A stretch of 64,000 bases of DNA from Cenococcum geophilum 1.58 (lineage: Eukaryota > Ascomycota > Dothideomycetes > Gloniales > Gloniaceae): NCBI GenBank assembly GCA_001692895.1, contig KV748271.1:1-64000 (forward strand), written 5' to 3'. Positions 1 to 11,900 of the stretch are shown here, in pieces (within the stretch, counting starts at the first letter, position 1; each line of letters begins with the position of its first letter). The notes below the pieces were generated by a model, which was given only the letters and a program-made list of their open reading frames with translations, was not told the DNA's origin and did no database searches. The position numbers and the translations under genes were made by a program.

Positions 1-520
1 GGAGACTAGGCTAGAAGGTAGTAGAAAAACTAGCTAAAAAAGACTAGCGTAGTTATTTTCTTTTCCTTTTAGAAGTAGAAAAAACTACAAAAAAAAAGGA
101 CTTGTTAGGCTTTTGCTAGCAGAAAAGCCCTAAAGGCAATCCTCCTCTTACTAAGGAAAGTCTGACTAAAAGAGATATAGAAAAGTACCTACACCCCCTA
201 TTTTATTAGGCTTTTACTTTCTATAGAAGAAAAACCTAGGAAAAGTCTATATTTTGTAGTTTGGTATTGGTAGTGGTGGTAGTGGTAGTAGTTTTGGTGT
301 TCTTGTCCGTGCTTCGCTTATACGCTAGGGCCCCTTTTGCCAAGGCCTCTGTCGCAGAACAAAAGGGGGTAATAAGGGGAACAAGTCTACCTCTAGCTCG
401 CTAGGTAGGCAGAATTAGGTCTTAGGAGTTAGGAAAACAATAGTTTTTGATGGTAAGATGGGTATGCGTAAGTTTGGAAGTGCGGCGCCACCTTTTGGTA
501 AGGTTGCATGTGCGGTGAAG
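1..520 (-). mobile_element. 5' region of a half-LINE (copy 1), cut by the window edge
   Basis: This is the 5' leader of the same Tad-like LINE-derived element that recurs at 30,220-32,320 and 53,694-55,829. Read on the minus strand it starts at about 520. It shares the segment around 440-520 (containing GGTAAGATGGGTATGCGTAA) and the segment with CTAGCTCGCTAGG near 395 with both other copies. Positions 1-34 match the sequence just upstream of ORF1 in the other copies. In between it holds about 200 bp not present in them, so its leader is longer or carries an extra insertion. ORF1 would lie to the left of the window. The right flank after 520 is unrelated to the other copies, which places the 5' end near 520. 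Confidence 0.75.
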
Positions 521-1859
521 CTTTTTGTAATGTATCTATATAGTCTATAATAGGTAGTTAAAGCTAGTAAGAAACCACCCGGGTATATAGCCCTTATTGT
601 CCTTAAACTAATAAATACCTTATTTTATACACTATTGCACCCATTTCTAAAGCGTATTAAATATCTATTTTCCGGTACTATATCTTATTAATTATAGTGC
701 TTTAAAGATAGGCTAAGTTATAAGTCTTTCTTAGTAAGACTATGGAAGTGATTGCTTGTAAGCTCCTTATATAAGCAAACCCTAGGATAGAAGCTATATT
801 AGTAGAGCGAGAGTAGATAGGTGTAATTAAACGCTATTTAGGAGAAGAGCGCACCATATATCTTGCTAAAGGTAGTCGTTTATATAAACTATTAATTTTA
901 TATCTTCCAACTAAGGTGTAAACTAGCACTACCGAGCTATCTTTTTAAAACGTTATAGTGAGTCTAATAACTTTATAGGCTATACTACTACTACATAAGG
1001 AAGAATGTTAGCAGGGAGGCAACTAATGGAAGTTATTAAGTAAAATGAAAGAGTGAGTTGGAGTAAAGATTGGCCTGGCTAGGGAGTAGGGTGGAGCGTA
1101 CCCTTTACTTGCGATAACGCGCCTAAAACTATCTTAACTTAAGAGATTTGTAATACTAAACACCGGACTAATACCTACGCTCTCTTTACCGTCTTTAATC
1201 TTTTAAAGACTACCTATTCCCGAATCTAAATAAGGGACGCCTATAATATTAAAGTAGAGAGCATGGCTTTTAATATAAGCTACTTTAGTCTATAAAGGCT
1301 TAATTTTTTATCCTATTATGAAAACAAACGCCAATATATTAGAACTGTAGGCGAAATACTACTACCCGTTTTCGTGTGTCTCGTCTATAATAGCTATAAG
1401 GAGTCCTTAGAGTGCTAGATAGGGTAAAGGGGTAGTAATCTTTATTTATGTTAAAGAATATTAGTCCCTAGATCTCTCTACTTTATCGGCGTTTTATTAC
1501 TATATAAATAATGCCTGAGTACCCTAGAATCTAACTTTAACTAATAGAATTGGAAATGTCTGGGTAGATTAGCCTACGCTCTAATGAAATTATGTAGTAA
1601 CTCTATTGTTTAACTTTATTATTTAACTCTAGTTTTAAAAGAGGTAGGGCCTTTATAAAATTACCCGCGGGACCTTCTAAGTAGTAAGCTAATACTAGCT
1701 AGCTATTATATTAGCTATATCTTCCGAGACTAAACTCTTAAAGAAAGACTTAACTCTATTTAAAATTTTATTTATCCTTAATAAGCGTTCTAAGGACCTA
1801 ATTGTTTAGAGTAACTATAAGGCAGTAAAACGCGAAATATCCACTATAGATAGCAATAA
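521..1859. other. Unassigned AT-rich degraded DNA
   Basis: This stretch between the half-LINE and the MFS pseudogene is rich in TA dinucleotides, and all frames are dense with TAA and TAG. I recognise no domain, repeat or LTR in it. It may hold the mutated promoter of the transporter remnant or another decayed gene. Confidence 0.4.
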
Positions 1860-3425
1860 GATCTATCTAGGAGTATTAAAATTTAGCTTAATTATTCTTA
1901 TATTATACTTATCTCTATTTCTTGCCGGACTTATAAGTATTACCGCTATACCTATTAATGTAAAGTAACTAATACCTTCCTCTTTAAGGATCAAACCGTA
2001 ATTATAACTGTAGTACCTAAAATTATAGATAACTTTTATGCTTTATAAGATATCGGCTAGTATATAGCGGCATACTTACTAATAATAGCAGTATTTTAGC
2101 TTATTTATGGGAAGTTTTTCACCTTTTTTTCTATAAAGCTAGTTTTTCTAGTTGCACTATATATTTTCGAGCTAGGGTCTATTATGTGTGCTATAGCACT
2201 ATACTCTATAGCGCTAATTATAGGTCGTGCTATTGTGGGACTTAGTGCTACTAGCTTATTCCCTGGATCTATGCTTATTCTTATATACTCTTATCTACTA
2301 GAAAAATATCTAACTTTTCTTAGCCTTATTAATGTAATGTTTAGGGTTACTAGTATCGCCGGTCCATTTATTGGAGGTGCTTTTACTAATTATGCTACTT
2401 GGCGGTAGTGCTTCTGAATTAACCTTCTACTCGGCGGTATTATATTAGTAGTTGTAACTATTTATGCAGAGACCCCTTTAGATCCTTTAAGTTGGTGCTA
2501 GACGCTTAGGAAGAAGATTAGGCAATTTAATATTTTAGGGATAGTAATTATCGTTGCTTCTTTAATCTGCCTTATACTTGCTCTATAATAGGGTAGAGCT
2601 ATATATCTATAGAGCGACAGTTATATTATAGCTCTATTTATTATATTTAGTGTCTTATTTCTCGCTTTTATTACTAGCTAAATCTTCTTATTTAACTCTT
2701 GGACTTTGCTATCTTAGATTCTTAAATATAGAAGCGTTTAGGCCGCTGCTTTATTCGCCGTATATAGTTCTAGATCTATGTTTATTACTATAATATATCT
2801 ACCTGTATACTTTTAGGCAATAAAAAATATATCTGCACTTGCGTTAGGTTCTATAGTCACCCTACTTATTATAGGATTCCTTATTATAACTATAGTCTCT
2901 AGTATAATTATAACTATAGCCAGGTACTATAACCTGTTAATAATAGCCGGCCCAATTTTCTTATCTATTGGTGCCGGGCTTATTATAACATTTACCGTTT
3001 ATACAGGCAGCCTAAAATGGATTAGATACTAAGCTTTACTTAGGTTTAGCGTTAGGTTTGGTTTTTAATAACCCCTACTTGTTATATAGACTATTCTACT
3101 AGACTCCGAAATTCTAGTTGGCGTTGCTTTAATAAATCTCTTCTAGATGCTTGGCGGTGCAATCTTTATAGCAGTCTCTTAAAATATCTTTTAAAATAAC
3201 CTAAAATCTGATATTTATAGACTCTTTCTAAGTTTTAACGCTAGGAAAATATTTAACGTAGAAGCTATAGGGCTATTATTACTCTTTAATAAGCAGTAGC
3301 TGGACTAAGTTCTCCCTATCTACTGTAAAGCTATTACGAGAACATTTTATATAGTGGCTGGTTTGTATACTGCGTCTATTATTAGGGCATTAGGAACGGA
3401 ATGGAAATTAATAAAAAAGAAAGAT
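1860..3425 (+). pseudogene. DHA2-type MFS drug/toxin efflux transporter, RIP-degraded
   Basis: This is a remnant of a 14-TM major facilitator transporter of the fungal DHA2 type (multidrug or toxin efflux, plasma membrane). TM1 is visible at about 1,869-1,960 (LSLFLAGL...TAIP). The stretch near 2,045-2,180 reads DIG-stop-YIAAYLL followed by the family signature LIYGKFFTFFSIK and FELGSI. Positions 2,184-2,408 stay open as a 74-codon block with IIGRAIVGLSATSLFPGS and GPFIGGAFTNYATWR. In the conserved WRWCFWINL segment both Trp codons after WR are TAG or TGA. A later loop reads SDSYIIALF, and YLPVYF-stop-AIK, SIGAGLI and GVAL...MLGGAIFIAV run to about 3,170. The frame is largely uninterrupted except for stops at former Trp and Gln codons. 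MFS genes of this kind often sit beside P450s in metabolite clusters, and a P450 remnant lies 15 kb downstream. Confidence 0.88.
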
Positions 3426-5459
3426 TAACAAAACCTAAAAGTATAAAGGTATTATTTTCTGTCTTTATTACCTAGTACTTATTTACTTATATAAGCCGGA
3501 TCTAGAACTATAATAAAAACGCTTTTAACAACGTGGTTAATCTATGAAATTAACTTATATTTTGTATTTGAGATCCCCGCATATTAGAACTAGACAAGAT
3601 TTCCTCTACTATTAAAGCGTAAGAACTTAAAAGTACCCGTCCTATAACAGTGCATAGAGGTTTGCTACTATTATTTACTATTTTTATATTGTAAATATAG
3701 AAGTGTATACTAATACTATTACTTAGACCCTTAACCAAGAGATTACAGTAGTAGTAGTGTCAATAGCCTTTTAATATCTAAAAATAGGCAAAGATAAGCT
3801 AGAACTACGGTCCGACTTTTTACTTATATAAGTTAACTTAGTAAAGCTGTAATTCTTAACTACGTATATAGATAGAGAGAATTCGATTTAAAATTAGTAA
3901 AGTAGTAAAGCAATAATTGTAGAAAGTAAAGTAAGTAATAAAAATTTTAATTTAATTAAAAGTCTAGCTGAAAAAAAGGGGCTAGGCTAAGGCGGAATCT
4001 ATAGGAAACCGAAGATGATAAGGTATTGTAAGGGCTATTATATTATCGGAGATATGTATATAGTAAGTCTGATCTACTTAATAAGGCCAAAAGGAGCACG
4101 TATAAGATAAGAGGGAATAAGAGCGGTAATGATAATATGGTGAAGGCTAGGATGGATTAAAGCTGGATAAAAGCTGCTTCTTTTTTGCCCTAAAGATGTT
4201 CCTTGTTACCCTTTTATGGTATTTCCCAATAATAAGCTAGCATACCTTACGGCATACTCCCTTTAGTTATAAGCAGCTGCCATTTAAGGGTATAGTCCTA
4301 TTTAGCGTATTAAGCGGCACTGGGATAGAGCACTAGTAGTTTAGAATAACTCTTTCCAACTAGATATAGGTCACCTTACTGTTTCTATAGGATGCCCCTA
4401 ACTTAGGGTTCGTTAAATGATAATTATTAGGTATATAAATGAAATAATCTATATCTCCCTTTTTGGTCCGGGCTAAGGCGAATATGAATTGGCGCTTGCC
4501 GTACCTGAAATTAGAAACAGCTCGGCAAATAGCTATGTGCCGATCACTTCGACCTACGTAAACCCATAGGTTTTCTTAGTCAAGCACAACTAGTTATGAG
4601 GGTGGGAAAGGTGACCGACGTAAAAGGAGGCAGCGCAGCCTTCCTTCTTATATTCCTTTAGATAAATTAGGTTAAGTTTAAGCGCCTATTTGGCTAATAT
4701 ACGTTCCAAAATGCCTAACAATTTGCTGTTATTATTTTTTTGGTTTCTTCAATTAGACGTGGGTTAAATTAGAACGTGAGTTGAGAGTTTGCATACTACC
4801 TCTTTGCATCTCATTATAAGTGTGCATTAGTCATGCCGATTATACCTAAAATAGGTAGAAATACATTAAGGCGGTGTAATGGAATACTAGATTTTCGACG
4901 AATCTTGGCGATAAACAATATATATCTTTGAATTATACTAATCATGAGGATGGTAATAGACAAATTAGCATAAACAGAGTGCTACTAAATTCTCACAAAT
5001 CGTATATAGACTATGTGGATGTTAATTAAGTATTACATTACAGGATTAAATATCTCTATAATTGCATTTGTATAACCCAACTTATTTTCCGGTATTAAAT
5101 GGAGAATTATTATAAAACGGGCGGTTCAATACGGGATATATTAACGCTTGCATTTTGTAAAGCAACGCAAAACGGCAAAAGATATAAGATAGCTTTGACT
5201 ATTATTTACCGCTATAAAAACAAAACTAAATATAGAAGACACTACACTATTATACCGCTTTTAGTATAAGATATAACTTAGTTGTGGTAGACAATATCCT
5301 CTACAAACCGGAATTGATTTAATTAGGTACGTTGCTGTAAATTAGTTAGCAAGGCGCCGTATAATAAAAGTAGGTTATTAACTTACGTTCCACTTTAAGT
5401 AGCCCAATCTTTGCACGTTTATATAACATTATTATTAAAAGTTTCTGCCTAGATATCCG
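3426..5459. other. Unassigned degraded intergenic DNA
   Basis: No reading frame, repeat family or LTR could be recognised. The part from about 4,140 to 4,860 has a somewhat less extreme base composition (more GC and CpG) than its surroundings but gives no convincing protein. I see nothing else supportable here. Confidence 0.35.
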
Positions 5460-7375
5460 CTTCCCTCTTTAGTATCTAGACGAAAAGACCTCCTAATATA
5501 TACTATATAAGATAGTAATAGAGTGGCTAGGAACCTGGGTTATTATTATTTTACTGTAATATAATAAATAAAGGTGTATTAGCGTCCTAAGCATTTTAAA
5601 GAATGTATACATTATATCGCTGCAAGTTATTTGTGTTAATAACTATACTATCCTAGTTACTAAAGCCCTTAGCAAGTATATTAAAATTATAACTATAAAG
5701 ATGTATTAGGTAAGCGCTAAGTAAACTATAGTTAATAAAAATAATATAAATGCTGCTGTTAGAGCTAACATTAATGACGTTCCTATAAGGATAGAATTAG
5801 CAAGTACTATTAAAAAATAAGATTAGGAAGATAAACTATTTTTTCTTAAATATTAAATTACCGGCCTTTGTTTTAAGGAGTACTGGGTTATTATAATTAC
5901 TATAAAAGCTACTGTTATTTATAAACTAGAGGAAGCTTGTTCTGTTTAAGCTAAATATAATATTAAGAGTCTTAACAGTCGTAGGATTTAAGTTAATCTT
6001 AAGAGGATAGAAAGGAACGGTTTGATTAAGCGTATTATTAAAGCACTTAGTAAGCTTTGCCACTATTACATCTAATATAGTCTCCAAAATAGATAAAGTA
6101 TTAGCGTCTTTATAATAGACAGCCGTAACTACATTAGGAGAAACTCTATTATAAAGTGTGTAACAGTTTATAGCTAGCTATGAACGCATCTAGTAAATAC
6201 TAACAGAATTAGAATGACCTTTGACCTAAAAATACTATTAAAAAATTATAATATATTAGAGAAAAAAATGCCTATAATAATATCCGTGCGCTGACTAATA
6301 GTAACTGTAACGACATTAGTAGTATAAGGCATAATAGGTATAAAATCGTTAGCAATGACAGTTATTATATAATTATTAATGCTGAATTTCTAGATACCCT
6401 TAGCACTAGTATTAATAATCTAGATAAGATGCTTCTTTCCTAATATAAATTAGAACTTGCTAATGCCAGTATTGGGTGTATATAGCAGCGTTATATTTTT
6501 ATAAGGATAGTTTATCTTGCTGTTAATTAGGTTATTATTTAAAGGTAGGAAGTTGCCTTCTATAGTTTAGTTAATAAAAGTGAAGTAATCCTAGTAATAC
6601 TAGTCGGAAACTATAACTAGCCCAATATTGATATTATATTCAGCTGTCCTAGGACTATAGATAATAATAGGTCCGACAGCGCCGCCTAAGTATTAAGCAC
6701 TGTAATAGCCTATTAAATATTAGTAATTAAACCTATATATTGCTTAAAGAGAATATACTATAATACTAGGAAGTTCTAAATAAATCGGTATAGAAAAGAT
6801 AGGTTAAGGTATTACTAGGGATAATAGGATATTAAGTGACCGCTAGCACACTATTATACTATAGGGTTCCTAGTTATTTAAGGCTATGCTAATGTAGAGT
6901 AGTGCCCTTATTTATAAGATTATTAGTTATATTAACTATAATCCTATAATAAATTAGCTAATATTTATTATATAAGGTGCTAACATACCAATCTCCCTAA
7001 TTTGCCTTAATTAAAAGACTAGGGAAGCCGCCATTAATAATAATGCCGTTCTTCTAGACACTATTAGGTGCGATGGTTTGGTAAGCTATATTAAGAGTAT
7101 ATATGCAAGTAACGCCAGTGTTTAGCATCTCACTATAGGCCGAAGAAGATAGAGATATAGAAGTACTTGCAGAAATGCTTTCCAAAAGACTTACTAAGAT
7201 GCTTCCTAAAGGGACCCCTAAGATGCTTCCTAAAGGGATTCCTGAGATACTTATAGAGGGGATTCATAAGATGCTTTCTAAAGGAGTTCCTAATAGGCTT
7301 TCTAAAGGGCTTCTAGAAATTGAAGATAATAACCTATATAGTGGCAACCTATCGACCAGAAGATGGGGGCAGTAA
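5460..7375 (+). pseudogene. Unidentified protein-coding remnant with C-terminal 8-residue repeats
   Basis: I do not recognise this gene. From about 5,640 to 6,180 and again from about 6,240 to 7,070 a plus-strand frame can be read for hundreds of codons with interruptions almost only by TAA and TAG, as expected for CAA, CAG or TGG mutated by RIP. Residues such as KLEEACSV-stop-AKYN and LNNLDK-like helices suggest a soluble, charged, mostly helical protein. A frame change is needed near 6,200. The last part, 7,175-7,375, is an open 66-codon block that begins with six tandem octapeptides (annotated separately). It could be a transcription factor, a STAND-type protein or a transposase. No catalytic motif was found, so no function is assigned. 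Confidence 0.45.
7175..7318 (+). repeat. Six tandem 24-bp coding repeats (octapeptide MLPKGIPK-like)
   Basis: Six exact-length 24-bp units (starts 7175, 7199, 7223, 7247, 7271, 7295) encode MLSKRLTK, MLPKGTPK, MLPKGIPE, ILIEGIHK, MLSKGVPN and RLSKGLLE. The reading frame is kept in every unit although the nucleotides have diverged, which argues that the array was coding before the gene decayed. Confidence 0.85.
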
Positions 7376-8385
7376 ATATCGCCCTATTAAGAGTTACTAT
7401 TAGTGCCGCTTTATAGAATTCCAGGCACTAAGGAGTAGTAGCCTTTAGGAATCTAAGTAGGTGCCTTATATTTATCTAAGGCTTTACCCCCATAAGGGAA
7501 CGGAGCAGTAGGATAAAGAGTAGGGGTAGTCTCTTTATGGGTTAGTTTGCCTAGCCATAAGAAAGGTAACGAGGAATAATCGTAGGGATTTATATACAGC
7601 CTATTAGAATTATACGTTGCACTAGCTAGAGTTGCTAAGGAGTTAGTATAAGGACAGATAGTTACCGTTTTTATAATAATACTAGTTCTTGTTATATTAT
7701 AGGTAACTAGAAGGTATAATAAAGCGTAATAAACTATAGAAGTTAATATAACCGCGGAGGTTATATAAGGAGCGGCTGCTACTATATTAGTAAGTAATAA
7801 ATAAGCGTAATTTAATTAAGTAAGAAAATTAAAGAACTAATAAATAGAAAAATAAGTAACTATTAGATACGAGAATAATTAAAAATAATTAAAAGAGTAA
7901 AAAGTAGGGATAAGTACGTTTATCACTATACTAGATGCGCCGCTATAAATAGTCCCTAAAAATCATTTTGTATTTTATTCCTAACGTTAGCCCTTAAAAG
8001 GACTATAGGGTAGTATATAGGGGTAGATAGCAATACTTGCGTAGAAGGCGTCTAGTGGGCTTAAACTAGTATCTTAACAACTTAAAGGAGTAAAGGAGTA
8101 CGCTAAGCTAAGGCCTAGAAAAGAAAGGCTAAAATAGGCCAATATAAGAAGTGCTTAGCACTAGAATAACACGAATAAGAGATATAAAAAAAGGGGAGCA
8201 AGACCTAGGAGAAATTTGCTATTTTCAGCCATATATGCTAATAAACGCCATTATATCTATAAAGGACTATCACCTAAAAAAAATTGCTTTTTCTAAAATG
8301 TTTAAAAACTGCATGTTCTATATAATAAACGTAAAACTAGTATTAGTTAGACTATCTCTAGTAGCTATTAGGCTATTAGGAGGAC
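7376..8385. other. Unassigned degraded DNA left of the Copia element
   Basis: No domain recognised. The open frame running from about 8,151 into the Copia LTR (to 8,471) is not convincing as a gene, because its last third is LTR sequence. The last five bases (8,381-8,385, AGGAC) are the Copia target duplication. Confidence 0.4.
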
Positions 8386-8588
8386 TATTAGAAATAGGGC
8401 AAATTGCCGCTATATACGGCAATTTGCCGTCACGTGAGGCAAGTTGCCGTCACGTGTCGCCGCGGCACTAGCGTGGTAAGGAACCTTAAGTTCCTTACCC
8501 TTCCCCTTTCTCAGAAGAATATATACAATAATAATTATCATACTATCTACGAACCGTAGCTACGTAATATCCCCTTATGAGTCCAACA
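8386..8588 (+). repeat. 5' LTR of Copia-1 (203 bp)
   Basis: The LTR runs from TATTAGAAATAGGG (mutated TGTTGGG) to GTCCAACA and has the same length as the 3' LTR at 14,178-14,380. I count ten differences between the two, all transitions, mostly TG/TA or CA/TA. The ends form the short inverted repeat TGTTGG/CCAACA. It is preceded by AGGAC, which also follows the 3' LTR. Its U3 holds two near-identical 20-bp direct repeats ending in GCCGTCACGTG, with the palindrome-like GGCAAATTGCC just before. Confidence 0.95.
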
Positions 8589-8949
8589 CTAATTAGTGGT
8601 TAACTTCACTGTTATACCATAGAGCAGCTAGGTATTCCACCAAGAAGAGACAAGCCACTATACTAGTACTACTTGTGCTAAAGAAAGCTGTTTTTTAAGG
8701 TCAGAACTGGTCCTAAACCTTAAATAGAACTCTTCTACGAATCTAAGGATCTAAAGGCCAAAACTAGTCCTAAGCCTTTCCAAGATTATAAATTCTTGCG
8801 TCCATTATATAGAATAATACACTTTATAAGTCTTTGCGATTTAAGGCTAGAACTAGTCTTAAGCCCTATAATCGCAAATATATATCACGAACGCGTACTA
8901 AACAACAATCCCTATACTACCAATATTCCCTTCCTCCGAAGATATAACT

Positions 8950-11900
8950 ATGGCCACTCTAAATAACTAGAGAGACTCCTTACTACTAGGGGTAGCTATA
9001 TACGCAAAACTTATCAATGAAGATTAGGACGCATTTACCTTTAATATAATAACCTATACCGTAAAATAAGTTAACGGCTTTCTTCTATACTATATTCTAT
9101 TCTATTAAGATAGCTATTACACCAATTTATAGTTATGGGAATACTTTAGGGAGGATTTTATAGGATGGACCGCCGACACCTAGGCACTTGGCAATATTAA
9201 TATTATTTAGGATTTTCGAGACTCCCTTTAAAGGAATGGGGTGTACATTACTAAGGACGGTAACCTAATTACTAGTAATATTTACGCCGTTCTTACTAGT
9301 ATAAAAGAACCAGTATAGACGAAAGCTAAGATTATACGTTAACTACGGAAACCTAAAACCAACCTATATTCTTTAGAAGGCAACTTTAATTTAGAATAAA
9401 ACCCCTAGAACGCTACTCTCCTACCTAAAGGTGCTCTCCTACCTAGAGGTGCTCTTCCTCTACCTCTACTACCTCTAACTTCTCTATCCCAGCTAACCGA
9501 TAAGCCTCTATTTTAAGAAGTCACGAATCTAATAAAGGTATATTTAGACGAAGAGAAGAAGTTTAGAGGAGAATTATATAATATGCTCAGAGTAAAACTA
9601 TAGGTCTTTTATAACTGCTGCAATAAGGTCGGAATTTAATGCCACCAGTTCCATTATGCTTTCTCTATTATATTAAAGGGATAGGCGGCAATATTCTATT
9701 ATAACCATATCGCAGGTAAAAACTATAGCTTTAATGTAATGCTTTAGCTTACTAGAGCCCACTTTAAAACTAATAAAAACCACCAACTCTATATATCCAA
9801 ATGGCGGGAGACTATATTTTAGAGAGTTATCGCTTTTAACCCAATAACGACTCGCCTAGAGTGTCTTTAACTACTCTTTAATAAACTCTAGAAAATCTAA
9901 TATAGTTTTACTAAAACCTACTAAAATAAAAACAGTCTAAGGGACTAGGTTATCTTAGCATGCCGTAGCGTTCCTAAGTATAACTTAGCGCTATATAAAC
10001 CTACAGATATATTTAAAGGAGTATGTGCCGAACTACGCTCCGCTATAGGCACTATAATATAAATATAAGAACCCCAATAATTCTATATTAAAAACCCTAT
10101 TTAAACCGGGATTCCAGACTAATATAATTATAACTAGACTAATTAAATATATAGTGGCCGGAGTAGGGGATATAGTAGAGGGTATAATTAACGTCGACTA
10201 TAAAGTAATCGTGGAGGTCCTTATAGAGGTTTATTTCGGAACGACCGTTAAAAGAAGTGCTATATTTATAAGAAGCCAAATTGCTAGTTAAATAGACACT
10301 CTCTTAACGAGCGAAAGGAGGCATATAATAAGTTCCAACAAAGTATAAGAAACGTTGGAAATTATAAGGTTACTACGGCCTACTTCTAAAGCTTTCTAGT
10401 CTAATATAAAGGCATAGAAGACCTTAAGGATAAGGTTAATAAGGCTGAATAGCTCCTTATAGATATAGATATTAAGGACTACTCTTCTAACCAATACTTT
10501 ACTAAGTATAGTAAGGTAAATGGCATATAAACCGTTGCTATCCTTAATGACCAATCTACGTTCCATTCTGTTACAAAGTTAGATATCTTTAATAAGCCAA
10601 AGGAAAGTTCCGCGTTCTTCTTTAACGACAGATACTCGGCAAACGTCTTCTATAGTATTATGCCAGATACTAGAGCCGCAGGAGTATCCATAGTAGGAAA
10701 ACCTTAAGTTTAAGCTCTTTAGCAGCTTAATAGCTCTATTTAAATTAACTAATTAACGGCAGGCCAATATACAATTCGCTTTAGTAAGGGTACTATAATC
10801 TCTCTCGGCATAATTAAGGTCCAAACCCCATTAGGATATATTACCTTCTACGTTATTCCCGCGAATACTCTATTCCTATTCTATATCCAAAATATAGATA
10901 AATTAGGCGTTAAGCTTAATAACCTTAAAAACATACTTATTTAGGGAGATAATTGGGTGCCCGTTATACGCAAGTAGGGTTACCCTTAATTGCTCCTCTA
11001 ATAACCAGAAAGGAGCGTTGCTTAAAGTCACTTAACTAAGTTAGAGCTACGTTAACTACACCGTTATTTTAGCCACCCATCCATTCACTAACTGCTTAGG
11101 GTTCTTTAACGAGCAGGTTATAAAGTTAAGGTTAAGGCAATTAAGCATCTTATAAAGTACTACTATTACTGCCAAATGAACTAGAAGTCCCCTGGCCGAT
11201 TTAAGTTTACCCTTAAAGATAACTACGACTTTAACTTCTATATCATTATTAATGTTATATATTTTAACGGCAAGCCAGTCCTCTAAGCTATTAACTTATT
11301 AACCTCCTTCTAAGCTATACGTTTCTTAAGGGATATATTAGCTAGAAACGTATAGGATACTCTTTAGTTATGCTAGATTAATATCTACCTAGGACCCCCT
11401 AATCAAATCATTTACGATATAGGAAAGAACTTCTTATCTACGGAGTTTCGATAATAGGTAAAAGCAATGGCAATTAAGGTTAAGGAAGTCCCTGTTAAGG
11501 CATATAATAGTATTAGAAAAGTAGAGCAATACTATACGCCATTACGCTAAGCATATAAGATTATTTCTTTAGAACTAGAGGACGCTAGCGAAGAAATCAT
11601 CTTATAGATAGCTGTTAAGGCCGTTAACGATTCCGCTGGCCTAGATGGGCTTATACCTATATTACTAGTCTTTAGCGCCTACCCTCGAATAACTAACAAT
11701 TCTCTACTATCTCCCTCTATTATATAACGAGCTAAGGCTATTCGCAAAGCAATAAAGGAGGTACGACATCTATACGCTACGCGCCAGGTTAATAACGTAC
11801 TAGAAATAAGAAATGGCCTAAACACCTTAACTACGCTTAATCTGCTACTCCAATCTAAAGTATAGGTATGGCGTGAAAAGGGAGGATGGTCAGGCCCATA

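Noticed and set aside
8151-8471. 106-codon open frame ending in the Copia LTR
   Set aside because: Its 3' third is LTR sequence and the upstream part shows no domain; it is a chance frame created by the insertion.
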